Shown here: positions 32,887 through 41,179 of the stretch, piece by piece
Numbering within the stretch: the stretch's first letter is position 1
How the letters are laid out: each line of letters starts with the position of its first letter
DNA from: Ancalomicrobiaceae bacterium S20
GTDB taxonomy: Bacteria; Pseudomonadota; Alphaproteobacteria; Rhizobiales; Ancalomicrobiaceae
Direction: 5' to 3'
DNA: 64,000 nt
Assembly: GCA_040269895.1 (NCBI GenBank)
Contig: CP158568.1
Location: 3,442,716-3,506,715 of the forward strand
Program-made: the position numbers and the translations under genes
Notes under the pieces: model-generated
The model's input: only the letters and a program-made list of their open reading frames with translations
What the model was told of the DNA's origin: nothing
Databases searched by the model: none

Positions 32887-32982
32887 GGGAGGCTGGCACA
32901 CGACCCGTGCCGAATTCGTTGTGGCTGCTTCCTTCCGGATCTGACCAGATTGGCGAGCGGCGACGTCCGCGACCAACCTCCC
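32887..32982 (-). ncRNA. ffs: Signal recognition particle RNA (4.5S-type, ffs)
   Basis: The minus strand contains the universally conserved helix 8 hairpin around GGTCAGATCCGGAAGGAAGC, ending AGCAGCC, the Ffh-binding motif. The ends pair: GGGAGGTTGG (32982-32973) with CCAGCCTCCC (32896-32887), closing a single long stem of about 96 nt, as expected for the small alphaproteobacterial SRP RNA without an Alu domain. It binds Ffh for co-translational membrane targeting. Exact ends are uncertain by a few bases. Its place upstream of dnaX is the common order. Confidence 0.93.
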
Positions 32983-32989
32983 GGCCCCT

Positions 32990-33018
32990 CATATCATGGA
33001 TTGACCGCCGAATGGCAA
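32990..33018 (-). promoter_or_regulatory. Promoter of ffs
   Basis: Minus-strand TTGCCA - 17 bases - GATATG lies immediately upstream of the SRP RNA, placing the start about 7-8 bases after the -10 at the first bases of the RNA. Confidence 0.6.
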
Positions 33019-33058
33019 GGGTGTCCATTCACTGCCCCGCCCTGCATGCGCCCGCGCG

Positions 33059-33514
33059 ATGCATTTTTCCCCTTCCGATTTCGGACCGAGCCTTCCCGTG
33101 ACCGCCGCGCCCACCTTCGCCCTCGACCCGCGTCTCGCCGCCGATACGCGGGTCGTGACCGACCTGCCGCTCTGCCGCGTGCTCTTGATGCGCGACCGGA
33201 CCTATCCCTGGACGATCGTGGTGCCGCGCCAAAGCGGGCTCGCCGAGATCCTCGATCTCTCCGCCCATGACCGCGCCTGGCTGTTCGACGAAGTGTCGCA
33301 AGTCGCCGAGGCACTCCGGGCCGAGACCGCGCCGACCAAGCTCAACATCGCCGCGCTCGGCAATCAGGTCCGCCAGCTTCATGTGCATGTCATCGCGCGG
33401 TTCGATAGCGATCCGGCCTGGCCGGGGCCGGTCTGGGGCAAGGCGCCGCCGGTCGACTATGCCGACGATGCGGCCGAGGCCTTTATTGCCAAGCTGAAGG
33501 CGCGGCTCGCCTGA
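33059..33514 (+). CDS. HIT-domain protein
   Basis: 151 residues. The triad region reads RQLHVHVIARFD: His108 and His110 are present and the first position is Gln106 instead of His, a variant seen in one proteobacterial HIT branch. WTIVVPRQ and FDEVSQVAEAL precede it; AWPGPVWG follows. HIT proteins hydrolyse or transfer nucleoside phosphates. ATG 33059 is used; a GTG at 33098 (MTAAPTF) is the alternative. It is probably co-transcribed with nudC 83 bases downstream, another nucleotide-processing enzyme. Confidence 0.88.
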   Translation: MHFSPSDFGPSLPVTAAPTFALDPRLAADTRVVTDLPLCRVLLMRDRTYPWTIVVPRQSGLAEILDLSAHDRAWLFDEVSQVAEALRAETAPTKLNIAALGNQVRQLHVHVIARFDSDPAWPGPVWGKAPPVDYADDAAEAFIAKLKARLA

Positions 33515-33597
33515 CGCTCGCCACGAACGGAGCGTCAATGACGCGAGACCCGCTGCGGTGACGCGGCGGCCGCGGGCCACGACGCGAGGAACGACGG

Positions 33598-34569
33598 ATG
33601 CGCTTGATCCTGCCGGAAGACGAACCCTCCACCCGCATCGGCTACACCGGCAACAGGCTCGACCGGCGCGGCGAGACGCGCGGCGACGCGGCCTGGGCCG
33701 CGAACCAGCGCGCACGGGCGGATGCGCGCTTCCTGTTGTTCTCGGGCGACAAGGCGATCGTCTCGATGCGCGGCTGCGGCCGGGTCACGGCGGCCTTGTC
33801 GCCGACGGCGGCCGCCGCGTTCGGCATCGTCGGCGAGCCGGTGCTGCTCGGCTTCGAGCCTGAAGGCGCGGTACGCCAAGTGCCGTCCGGCCCGGCGCCG
33901 TGGTTCGGCGCGGCGGTCGCAGCCGCGCCGGAAGCGATCGAGGCGAGCGGCATCCACAAGCTGTTCGACATGCGCACGGTCGTGCTCTCCGGCGCAATCG
34001 ACCGCGAGGAGGCCGGCGCGCTGGCGCAGGCGCGCTCGCTGCTGCTCTGGCACGAGAATCACGGCTTCTGCGCCAAGTGCGGCGCGCCGACCGTGATGAG
34101 TTCCGCCGGCTACCGGCGCGACTGCCCGGCCTGCGGCGCGCAGCATTTCCCGCGCACCGATCCCGTCGTCATCATGCTGATCACGCGTGGCGACCGCTGC
34201 CTGCTCGGCCGGCAGGCGCGGTTCGCGCCCGGCATGTATTCCTGCCTCGCCGGCTTTCTCGAGCCCGGCGAGACGATCGAGGACGCGGTCCGGCGCGAGA
34301 CCTTCGAGGAAGCCCATATCCGGGTCGGCCGCGTCGGCTATTTCGCCAGCCAGCCATGGCCGTTCCCCTCGACGCTGATGATCGGCATGATCGGCGAGGC
34401 GCTCGACGAGGCGATCGTCTGCGACGAGGCCGAGCTCGAGGACTGCCGCTGGTTTTCGCGCGAGGAAGTGCGGCAGATGCACGCCGAGCGCCACCCGGAC
34501 GGCCTGACCGTGCCGAAGCCGATCGCGATCGCCCACCACCTGACCAAGGCCTTCATCGAAGCCGAGTGA
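33598..34569 (+). CDS. nudC: NADH pyrophosphatase / RNA deNADding enzyme NudC
   Basis: 323 residues. Zinc ribbon C158, C161, C176 and C179 (FCAKCG...CPACG), then the Nudix box from about residue 219 (GFLEPGETIEDAVRRETFEE) and the NudC-specific SQPWPFPSTLMIGM. It cleaves NAD(H) and removes NAD caps from RNA 5' ends. The start ATG 33598 begins a plausible N-terminal domain; the family is variable there. Neighbour of a HIT protein. Confidence 0.95.
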   Translation: MRLILPEDEPSTRIGYTGNRLDRRGETRGDAAWAANQRARADARFLLFSGDKAIVSMRGCGRVTAALSPTAAAAFGIVGEPVLLGFEPEGAVRQVPSGPAPWFGAAVAAAPEAIEASGIHKLFDMRTVVLSGAIDREEAGALAQARSLLLWHENHGFCAKCGAPTVMSSAGYRRDCPACGAQHFPRTDPVVIMLITRGDRCLLGRQARFAPGMYSCLAGFLEPGETIEDAVRRETFEEAHIRVGRVGYFASQPWPFPSTLMIGMIGEALDEAIVCDEAELEDCRWFSREEVRQMHAERHPDGLTVPKPIAIAHHLTKAFIEAE

Positions 34570-34600
34570 GGCGGCGCATCGGCCACCGCGCGACGTGGCG

Positions 34601-34660
34601 CGACGGGGTGTGGTTCGACACGGCTTGGTTTGACGTGGCGTGGCTCGACGTGATGCGGCG
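34601..34660 (+). repeat. Four degenerate 15-base tandem repeats
   Basis: Units CGACGGGGTGTGGTT, CGACACGGCTTGGTT, TGACGTGGCGTGGCT and CGACGTGATGCGGCG follow each other directly after nudC. Read in one frame they would give repeating WFD-like pentapeptides, but no start, stop or ribosome site supports a gene, so I treat them as non-coding repeats. Confidence 0.7.
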
Positions 34661-34767
34661 AAGCACAGCGCGGTTCAGATCCGCCGGGAGAGACCGCGCA
34701 AGGCGATTGCCCCGGCGGATGCGATCGGCTATGACACCCCTCGTGGTTCGAAGCCCTGCTTCGACGA

Positions 34768-34844
34768 GCACCCGTAGCTCAGCTGGATAGAGTGTTGCCC
34801 TCCGAAGGCAAAGGTCACAGGTTCGAATCCTGTCGGGTGCGCCA
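34768..34844 (+). tRNA. tRNA-Arg (anticodon CCG)
   Basis: A complete cloverleaf of 77 nt: acceptor GCACCCG pairs with CGGGTGC, D-arm GCTCAGCTGGATAGAGT, anticodon stem TTGCC / GGCAA with loop CTCCGAA (anticodon CCG), T-arm CAGGTTCGAATCCTG, discriminator G and encoded CCA. It reads CGG arginine codons, common in this genome. No integrase or att-like duplication was seen beside it. Confidence 0.97.
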
Positions 34845-35122
34845 AATTCCGCCAATCGCCTTCCAGCATGTGCCGCCGCTGCACGAACCTGCCCGATACG
34901 AGGGGCGGGAACCGGTATCATTGTCGAACGCGAAGAGCGATAGCGACCGCGACACGCCACCGTGCATGGCGCGGACCACCCTTGATCGGCCCTCGCCGTG
35001 CCGGACGCGACTTCGATATTTCGCCGTGCCAATAGGCGCTATCGGCGCCGACCCGGTTCACCTTTGGCCTTCGCAAATCGATGCTCTGGCGCCAGAGCAA
35101 CGATCCGAACGGCCGCCGCTTC
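34845..35122. other. Gene-free stretch after tRNA-Arg
   Basis: 278 bases with no supported gene. It should carry the promoter of the AMP-ligase operon; a mildly AT-richer patch (TTCGATATTT, about 35011) and a short inverted repeat GGCGC-TATCG-GCGCC (35036-35050) are all I see. Confidence 0.35.
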
Positions 35123-36643
35123 ATGCTGATGCACCGCCTTCTCGAGACCAGCGCCATGCGCGTGCCCGATCGCATCGCGTTTCGATGGGTCGATCGCGGG
35201 CGCACGCTGACCTATGCCGACGCAGTCGCCGCGATGGAGGCCATGGCGGGCGCGCTCGCGAGCCTCGGCGTCGGTCCGGGCGATCGGGTGCTCGTGTTCG
35301 CCCACAATGGGCTCGACTATCTCGTGACCATGCTGGGCTCTTGGCGGATCGGCGCGATCTCGGCGCTGGTCAATGTCAAATACGCCGAGGACCTCGCCTA
35401 TTATGTCGAGGATCACCGGCCGAAGGTGATCGTCTACACGCATGACATGGCCGAGCCAGTCCGGGCCGCGGCGCGCGCGGTCGGCGGGGTCGCGCATCTG
35501 ATCTGCATGGACGGGCCGCAGGACGGGGCGTTGTCGCTGCCGGAGCTGATGGCGGCGAAGCTCGCCGCGCCCGCGGATCCGGCCCGGGCGGATGCGATCG
35601 CACACCTCTCCTACACGTCGGGCACCACCGGCAGGCCCAAGGGGGCCTGCCTCGCGCATGAGCCGACCGTGACCGCGTGCCGTTGCATCGGCGAGCGTCT
35701 GCGCATCCGTCAGGACGACCGCTCGTTCGGGCCGACCGCGCTGTCGAGCTCCTATCAGCTCGTCGCCAACCTGTTGCCGCAACTGGCGAGCGGGGCAACG
35801 ATCAATGTCATGGGCCAGTGGACGCGCGAAACCGGCTGGGATGCGCTCGCCGCCGCCGACGCGACACTGTTCGTCGGCAATCCGGTCGTGCTCACCGAAC
35901 TCCTCGAAGAATCCGAGCGGCGCGGCCGGCTGCCGTCGCCCTTGCGGTTCGGACTGTCCGGCGGCGGGCCGGTGCCGCCGGCGCTGAAGCAGGCGTTCCG
36001 GGATCGGCTCGGGCTGCCGCTCGTGGAGAGTTACGGCCAGAGCGAACTCGGCGGCTTCTTCGCGCTCGGCTTCCCCGAACTCGAGCCGGACGACGCCAAG
36101 CTCATGCGGGTCGGCCCCGCGCTGCCGGACAAGGAGGTGGCGATCCTCACCTCCGCCGACACGGTCGCGGCGCTCGGACGCGTCGGCGAGATCTCGCTCA
36201 GGGGCGGCTTCATGGCCGGCTACTGGGGCCGGCCGGAACAGACCGCGGCCGCGACGCGAGACGGCTGGCTTCGCTCCGGCGACCTCGGATCGATGGACGC
36301 CGACGGCTTCGTCACCATGCGCGGACGGCGCTCCGAGCTGGTGACGGTCGACGGCGTCGACTGGTTCCCGCGCGACATCGAGGAGGCGCTGGCAGCCGAG
36401 CCGGGCGTATCTCTTGCCGCGCTGATCGGCATTCCGGGTCCGGAAGGCACCGTTCCGATCGCCTTCGTCACCGCCAAGCCGGGCGAGGCACCGGACCCCA
36501 CCGCGCTCAAGGCGGCGATAGCAGGCCGCGTGCCCTACGATCTCACCCGCCTCGAAATCCGCATCGCGAAGGAGCTGCCGATGACCCCGACAGGCAAGAT
36601 CGCCAAGGCGACCCTCGCCGCAAACGCTGCGGTGGCACCATGA
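35123..36643 (+). CDS. AMP-dependent acyl-CoA synthetase/ligase
   Basis: 506 residues of the ANL superfamily. P-loop YTSGTTGRPKGACLAH, ATP motif ESYGQSELGGFF, A8 hinge RSGDLGSMDADGFVTMRGR and C-terminal catalytic lysine in PMTPTGKIAK are all present. It should activate a carboxylic acid to acyl-AMP and then acyl-CoA. Start MLMHRLLE was preferred as the family start; ATG 35081 is an alternative and neither has a clear ribosome site. It leads a three-gene operon (ATGA overlap with the next gene) with two amide/ester hydrolases, hinting at catabolism of an amide- or ester-containing acid. Confidence 0.88.
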   Translation: MLMHRLLETSAMRVPDRIAFRWVDRGRTLTYADAVAAMEAMAGALASLGVGPGDRVLVFAHNGLDYLVTMLGSWRIGAISALVNVKYAEDLAYYVEDHRPKVIVYTHDMAEPVRAAARAVGGVAHLICMDGPQDGALSLPELMAAKLAAPADPARADAIAHLSYTSGTTGRPKGACLAHEPTVTACRCIGERLRIRQDDRSFGPTALSSSYQLVANLLPQLASGATINVMGQWTRETGWDALAAADATLFVGNPVVLTELLEESERRGRLPSPLRFGLSGGGPVPPALKQAFRDRLGLPLVESYGQSELGGFFALGFPELEPDDAKLMRVGPALPDKEVAILTSADTVAALGRVGEISLRGGFMAGYWGRPEQTAAATRDGWLRSGDLGSMDADGFVTMRGRRSELVTVDGVDWFPRDIEEALAAEPGVSLAALIGIPGPEGTVPIAFVTAKPGEAPDPTALKAAIAGRVPYDLTRLEIRIAKELPMTPTGKIAKATLAANAAVAP

Positions 36644-37452
36644 CCGGCCGGTTCTCCTGGTGGGACCTGACCACCGCCGCCTTCGCGGCGCGTGATCTCT
36701 CGAACGCCGTCGTCGTGCTGCCGGTCGGCGCGGTCGAGCAGCATGGACCGCATCTCCCGGTCCGGGTCGACGCCGCGATCAACGCCGGGATCGTTGCCGC
36801 CGCCCTGGAACGCCTGCCGCGCGGCTCGGACTTGCTCGTGCTGCCGATGATGCCATTCGGCAAGTCGGACGAGCACCTCGCCTTTCCCGGCACGCTGACG
36901 CTCTCGGCCGAGACGCTCGCGGCGGTCTGGTTCGAGCTGGCGGCGAGCGTGGCGCGGGCGGGCGCCCGCAAGATCCTGTTCTTCAACTCGCATGGCGGAC
37001 AGATGGCGTTGATGGACATCGTCTGCCGGCGGATCCGGATCGAGCTCGGCATGCTCGCGGTCGCCTGCTCCTGGTTCCGCGTCACGCCCGTCGATGATCT
37101 CTTCCCGGCGGACGAGCTCGAACACGGCATCCACGGCGGCGATCTCGAAACCAGCGTCATGCTCGCGCTGCACGGCGATCTCGTCGCGATGGACCGGGCG
37201 GAGAATTTCGTGCCGCTCACCGTGGAGATCGCCGCTTCGGGGAGCCTGCTCACGGCCGAGGGGCGGGTCGGCTTCGGCTGGCAGGCGCAGGACCTGCATC
37301 CGGCGGGCGTGTGCGGCGACGCGTCCGCCGCGACCGTGGTCAAGGGCGATGCGGTGATTGCGCGCGCCGCCGAAACCCTGGTGCGGCTGATCGGCGACGT
37401 CGCCGCCTTCGACTGCGCGAGACTGACCGCGGAGACACGCTTTTCGCCCTGA
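36640..37452 (+). CDS. Creatininase-family amidohydrolase
   Basis: 270 residues. Metal-binding residues of the family are visible: VGAVEQHGPHLPVRVDAAIN (Glu, His, Asp), FNSHGGQ and HGGDLETSVML (Glu). These bind two divalent metals in creatininase, MftE and FAPy deformylase relatives, which open cyclic or linear amides. It overlaps the ligase stop by ATGA and precedes the CocE hydrolase by 11 bases, so it acts in the same pathway. Identity of the amide is unknown. Confidence 0.9.
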   Translation: MTGRFSWWDLTTAAFAARDLSNAVVVLPVGAVEQHGPHLPVRVDAAINAGIVAAALERLPRGSDLLVLPMMPFGKSDEHLAFPGTLTLSAETLAAVWFELAASVARAGARKILFFNSHGGQMALMDIVCRRIRIELGMLAVACSWFRVTPVDDLFPADELEHGIHGGDLETSVMLALHGDLVAMDRAENFVPLTVEIAASGSLLTAEGRVGFGWQAQDLHPAGVCGDASAATVVKGDAVIARAAETLVRLIGDVAAFDCARLTAETRFSP

Positions 37453-37463
37453 ACGGAGCCTTC

Positions 37464-39098
37464 ATGCGATATCCCGTCGCCGATCCGGTCACGATCGAGA
37501 CCACCATGCGCGACGGCGCCCGGCTCGTGGCCGACGTCTACCGGCCGGTCGGCGCCGGCGCCTGCCCCGTGCTGCTGATGCGCCAGCCCTACGGGCGGCG
37601 GATCGCCTCGACGGTCGTGCTCGCGCATCCCGCCTGGTACGCCTCGCACGGTTATGTCGTGATGGTGCAGGACGTGCGTGGCCGCGGCGACAGCGAGGGG
37701 CGCTTCGACATTCTCGCGGGCGACGTCGCCGACGGAGCCGAGACCCTGGACGCGGCCGCCGGCCTCGCGGGCGGCGACGGCCGGGTCGCGACCTATGGCT
37801 TCAGCTATCAGGGCATGACCCAGTTCATGGCACTCGCCGGCGCGCTGCGGTCCGGCGGCGCGCGGCCCTCGGCCATGGCGATCGCGATGGCGCCCTGGAA
37901 TGTACGCGATCACTGGGCCTTCGAGGGCGGCGCCTTCCGGCTCGAGGGCAATCAGTACTGGGCCGTGCAGATGGCCGCGGAGCAGGCACGCGTCGCGGGC
38001 GACGCGGCGGCCTATCATGCGATCCGTTCGGCCCTGGGGCGGCTCTGCTCGGGCCCGGTCCCGGCGCGCCTCGACGTGCTCGACACCCACCGGCACCTCA
38101 CCCATTACCACGACTGGCTCGCGGACGACCCCGGCTACTGGGCGGCGCGGTCGCCGCATGCCGTGCTCGCCGGACACGCCTGCGATGTGCCGAGCCTGCA
38201 CCTCGGCGGATGGCTCGACATCATGATCGACGGCACCTTCGCCGCGCACGAAGCCTTCGCGGCCGGAGGCGCCCGCGCGGAGCTCATGGTCGGGCCATGG
38301 CCGCATATCCCGTGGAGCCGGCATGTCGGCGCGCTCGATTGCGGCCCGGAGGCGGCCACCGGCGGCGACGCGGCGATCCTCGGCTTCTTCGACCATGTGC
38401 TCAAGGACGCTCCGCCCGTCGCGGAGGCGATCCGGCTGTTCGACCTGGGGCGGCGGACCTATGTGACGCCGGCGGATCTCGGCCCGATCCGTCCGCAGGT
38501 TCTCCACCTCGGCTCGACGGGCCGGGCCTGTCCGACCGTCACGGACGGCGTGCTGGCGCCGGAACCGCAGGCGCCGGAGGTCGATCGCCTGGTGCACGAC
38601 CCCTGGCGCCCGGCACCGGCCCATGGTCTCGCGCTCGGCTCCCCCGGGGGCTATCAGGATCGCTCCGACGTGGACGGACGTGGCGATGTCGCGGTCTATA
38701 CGAGCGCACCGCTCGCCGAACCGCTGACGCTCGCGGGCAGGGTCGGCGCCGAGGTCCATATCGACTGCGACCGGCCGAGCTTCGACGTGGCGGCGACGCT
38801 CTCGATCGTGTCGGAGGATGGTCGCGCCCTCGCCATCGCGGGCGGCTTCCGACGTGTCGCGCAGGCGGCCGGCGGCGCCCTGGTCGGGGTGGGCATGCAC
38901 CGCGTCGTGATGACCGTGCCGGCGGGTGCGCGGCTGCGTCTGTCGCTCCAGGCCGCGGCCTGGCCGGCCTTCATGGTCAATCCGGGAACCGGACGTCGCC
39001 CGGAGGAGGCCAGCCTCGCCTCATGCCTGGTCACGACCCTGGCGATCCGGCACGGAGCCGGATCGCCGTCGCGGCTGATCCTCGAGGTCGCCGGCTGA
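37464..39098 (+). CDS. CocE/NonD-family hydrolase (X-Pro dipeptidyl-peptidase-like)
   Basis: 544 residues. The alpha/beta-hydrolase nucleophile Ser114 lies in YGFSYQGM, the acid region in GGWLDIMIDG and catalytic His281 in GPWPHIPWS; a C-terminal jelly-roll domain follows from about residue 330, as in cocaine esterase. VQDVRGRGDSEG carries the oxyanion-hole tyrosine/aspartate region. The family hydrolyses esters and amides of acyl compounds. No signal peptide, so cytoplasmic. ATG 37464 follows ACGGAGCC. Last gene of its operon, ending three bases from the convergent AllA-like gene. Confidence 0.9.
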   Translation: MRYPVADPVTIETTMRDGARLVADVYRPVGAGACPVLLMRQPYGRRIASTVVLAHPAWYASHGYVVMVQDVRGRGDSEGRFDILAGDVADGAETLDAAAGLAGGDGRVATYGFSYQGMTQFMALAGALRSGGARPSAMAIAMAPWNVRDHWAFEGGAFRLEGNQYWAVQMAAEQARVAGDAAAYHAIRSALGRLCSGPVPARLDVLDTHRHLTHYHDWLADDPGYWAARSPHAVLAGHACDVPSLHLGGWLDIMIDGTFAAHEAFAAGGARAELMVGPWPHIPWSRHVGALDCGPEAATGGDAAILGFFDHVLKDAPPVAEAIRLFDLGRRTYVTPADLGPIRPQVLHLGSTGRACPTVTDGVLAPEPQAPEVDRLVHDPWRPAPAHGLALGSPGGYQDRSDVDGRGDVAVYTSAPLAEPLTLAGRVGAEVHIDCDRPSFDVAATLSIVSEDGRALAIAGGFRRVAQAAGGALVGVGMHRVVMTVPAGARLRLSLQAAAWPAFMVNPGTGRRPEEASLASCLVTTLAIRHGAGSPSRLILEVAG

Positions 39099-39101
39099 GC
39101 C

Positions 39102-39623
39102 TCACACCAGCTTCAGCGCCAGACCGTAGCGCGCGGTCAGCTTGCAGGTGTGGTGGTCGACCACATTGGTATCGGCGAGTTCGAGGTTGAAGAAGCTGCG
39201 CTCGCCGCCGTCGAACAGCGGCCCGGCGTGCCAGGTGCCCTTGTACAGCATGACGGCCGTATCGCCCGGGATCCGGAACGCGCGGATGTCCTCGATCGCC
39301 GGCTCGGCATCGGGAACGTCGAGGTTCTTGGGCGGCGCGACCGCGAGCCACCAGTCGTGGCCGCCGGAGGAGGCCAGCGTCTGCGTCACGCTGCGATGCC
39401 GCGTGATCTGCTTGACCAGCAGGCCCCTGCCGGGGATGCGCATGCAATAGAAGCGCGGCGTGCCCTGGGTCAGGTCGAGCTGCGCATCGTGCGGCCCGAA
39501 TTCGACGCCGTCCTCCATCGGTGGCACGACCGTGCCGAACGGGGCGAAGGCGTCGGAGGTCAGTTCGTTGATCGCGAGGTCCTGCAGGGCGAAGTCGGAT
39601 GTCGTTGCGATCGTGGCGGCCAT
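39102..39623 (-). CDS. Ureidoglycolate lyase (AllA)-like protein
   Basis: 173 residues of the AllA cupin-like family: LLVKQITRHRSVTQTLAS, WWLAVAPPKN, AFRIPGDTAVMLYKGTWHAG and FFNLELADTNVVDHHTC. AllA releases urea from ureidoglycolate at the end of allantoin breakdown; relatives of this branch are often annotated only as ureidoglycolate lyase family. It is the last gene of the leftward importer-monooxygenase operon, 18 bases after the flavoprotein. No other allantoin gene is in the window, so the substrate may differ. Confidence 0.85.
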   Translation of the reverse strand: MAATIATTSDFALQDLAINELTSDAFAPFGTVVPPMEDGVEFGPHDAQLDLTQGTPRFYCMRIPGRGLLVKQITRHRSVTQTLASSGGHDWWLAVAPPKNLDVPDAEPAIEDIRAFRIPGDTAVMLYKGTWHAGPLFDGGERSFFNLELADTNVVDHHTCKLTARYGLALKLV

Positions 39624-39641
39624 GGGCGCGTCCTCCTCTCG

Positions 39642-41093
39642 TCAGTCGGCGGTGCGGTCTTCGAAGTCGTCCGGGATCGGCAGATCGTCGGACCAGTAGG
39701 CGGCGAGATCCGGCAGAACGTCCCGCTCATGGTCGACGAGCAGCCGCCGGGTGACGCCGCGCACGACGCGGGGCAAGGCGTGACGGTGGCCGCTGATCGA
39801 GGTCGAGTGCGGCCCGTGGCTGACGACGCTCAGGCCGTTGAAGGCGAAGACACGGCCGACCCAGTCCTCGTCGGTCGCCTTCGGCACGAAACCGTAGCCC
39901 TCGTCGAGATATGGCAGCGCCGCGAGCCGCGCGTCTTCCTCGTCCGGTCCGGGTGCGTAGCGGTCCGACCACAGCGCGACCCGGCTCGCCAGGGTCTTCA
40001 ATTCCGGACGGGCGTCGAGATCGATCACGGCGCCGGTCGCGAGGATCAGGTGGTCGTAGGTCAGCGGACCGTGGGGCGTCTCGACGCGGATCGCCTCGCC
40101 CTCGAGCGCGACCGACGTCCAGGGCGTCGCCGGGCGCAGCCTGAATCCGGGCAGCGCGAGCGCCTTGTTGAAGGCGGTCATAGGCGGCGGCTGGTCCTTC
40201 TCGCGAAAGAACCGCGCGATGCGCCAGCGGGTCGCGTCGGCCAGGGCGGGAAAGTGGCTCATGAGCCCCGCCGTCTCGATGGCGCGATGCGGATTGACCC
40301 GCGGCAGTCTGGCGCGCCGGAACGAGACCTCCGCGCTCGCCGCCCCTGCCCGCAACGCGGTAATCGCATTGTCGAAGGCCGAGGCGCCATGGCCGAGAAT
40401 GCCGACGCGCTTGCCCTGGAGCCGCGCGAAATCGATCGGGCCGTTGGAGTGGTCGTAGGCGCGGCGCGGCAGGGCGGCGCGGATGAAGTCCGGCGCCCGC
40501 CAGGCGCCCGCCCCGTCGAATCCCGTGGCGATGACGACCGTGCGGGCGAAGCGCGCATGCGGCTTGTTGCCGACCAGCGTGTCGACGCGCACGAGATCGC
40601 CGGCCTGGGCGATGTCGGTCACCAGCGTCCGGTTCTCGATCCGGACGCCGGTGACGTCCGCATACCAGTCGAGATAGTCCTTCCAGTCGGTGCGCGGAAT
40701 GCGATCGAGCGCGGCCCAGGCTGCGGCGCCGTAGCGGGTTTCGTACCAGCGCCGGACCGACAGATTGACGATGCCGAATTCGTTGCCGACCGTGGTCTTC
40801 GGCGTCCTGAGCTCGCTCATGCGCGCGAAGGTGCGCCATGGCCCCTCCTCGCCCGGTTCGCAGCGATCGAGGACGGCGACGCGTTCGAGCCCTTCGCGCT
40901 TCAGATGCGCGGCGATGATGACGCCCGACTGGCCGCCGCCCACGATCAGCACGTCGTCGACCGGTCGGCCGTCCGGACCGTTGCGCGGGCGCAGCCAGGA
41001 CCGGTCGGGATAGGACAGGGCGTCGAGATCGTCGCGCGCGGCGGCGGCGAGAACCTCCAGGCGCGAGAGGACGCGAGCAGGGGCCATGGTCAT
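39642..41093 (-). CDS. FAD/NAD(P)-binding oxidoreductase (flavin monooxygenase-like)
   Basis: 483 residues. The FAD-binding GxGxxG is VLIVGGGQSGVIIAAHL near residue 45; a second nucleotide motif VGILGHGASAFDNAI near 235 would bind NAD(P)H; VVIATGF and LILATGAVIDLD are ATG motifs. This pattern fits class B/FMO-type or pyridine nucleotide-disulfide-like monooxygenases. ATG 41093 has GAGGTGG upstream and overlaps the micro-ORF stop. In an operon with an importer and an AllA-like protein it may hydroxylate the imported nitrogenous compound. Confidence 0.87.
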   Translation of the reverse strand: MTMAPARVLSRLEVLAAAARDDLDALSYPDRSWLRPRNGPDGRPVDDVLIVGGGQSGVIIAAHLKREGLERVAVLDRCEPGEEGPWRTFARMSELRTPKTTVGNEFGIVNLSVRRWYETRYGAAAWAALDRIPRTDWKDYLDWYADVTGVRIENRTLVTDIAQAGDLVRVDTLVGNKPHARFARTVVIATGFDGAGAWRAPDFIRAALPRRAYDHSNGPIDFARLQGKRVGILGHGASAFDNAITALRAGAASAEVSFRRARLPRVNPHRAIETAGLMSHFPALADATRWRIARFFREKDQPPPMTAFNKALALPGFRLRPATPWTSVALEGEAIRVETPHGPLTYDHLILATGAVIDLDARPELKTLASRVALWSDRYAPGPDEEDARLAALPYLDEGYGFVPKATDEDWVGRVFAFNGLSVVSHGPHSTSISGHRHALPRVVRGVTRRLLVDHERDVLPDLAAYWSDDLPIPDDFEDRTAD

Positions 41094-41179
41094 GCGTCCA
41101 CCTCGGCGGTCGGATGGTCGGAGGGCGGCGCCGCGACCGGATCGCCGGCGCGCGCCTCGGCGTCGATGAAACGGGTCAT
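41090..41179 (-). CDS. 29-residue micro-ORF overlapped at both ends
   Basis: ATG 41179 overlaps the permease stop (ATGA at 41176-41179) and its own TGA overlaps the monooxygenase start (ATGA at 41090-41093). The peptide is MTRFIDAEARAGDPVAAPPS then DHPTAEVDA, acidic, Pro/Ala-rich, with no membrane segment. Double stop-start coupling is hard to explain by chance and suggests that ribosomes run from permease through this ORF into the flavoprotein gene. It may act only as a translational bridge, or as a small accessory peptide. No homologue known to me. Confidence 0.65.
   Translation of the reverse strand: MTRFIDAEARAGDPVAAPPSDHPTAEVDA

Noticed and set aside
34570-34767. A small gene made of WFDxA pentapeptide repeats
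   Set aside because: The frame lacks a start with ribosome site and continues the nudC shadow; kept only as a repeat.
34768-34860. Genomic-island attachment site at the tRNA-Arg 3' end
   Set aside because: No duplicated 3' end, integrase or phage gene nearby.
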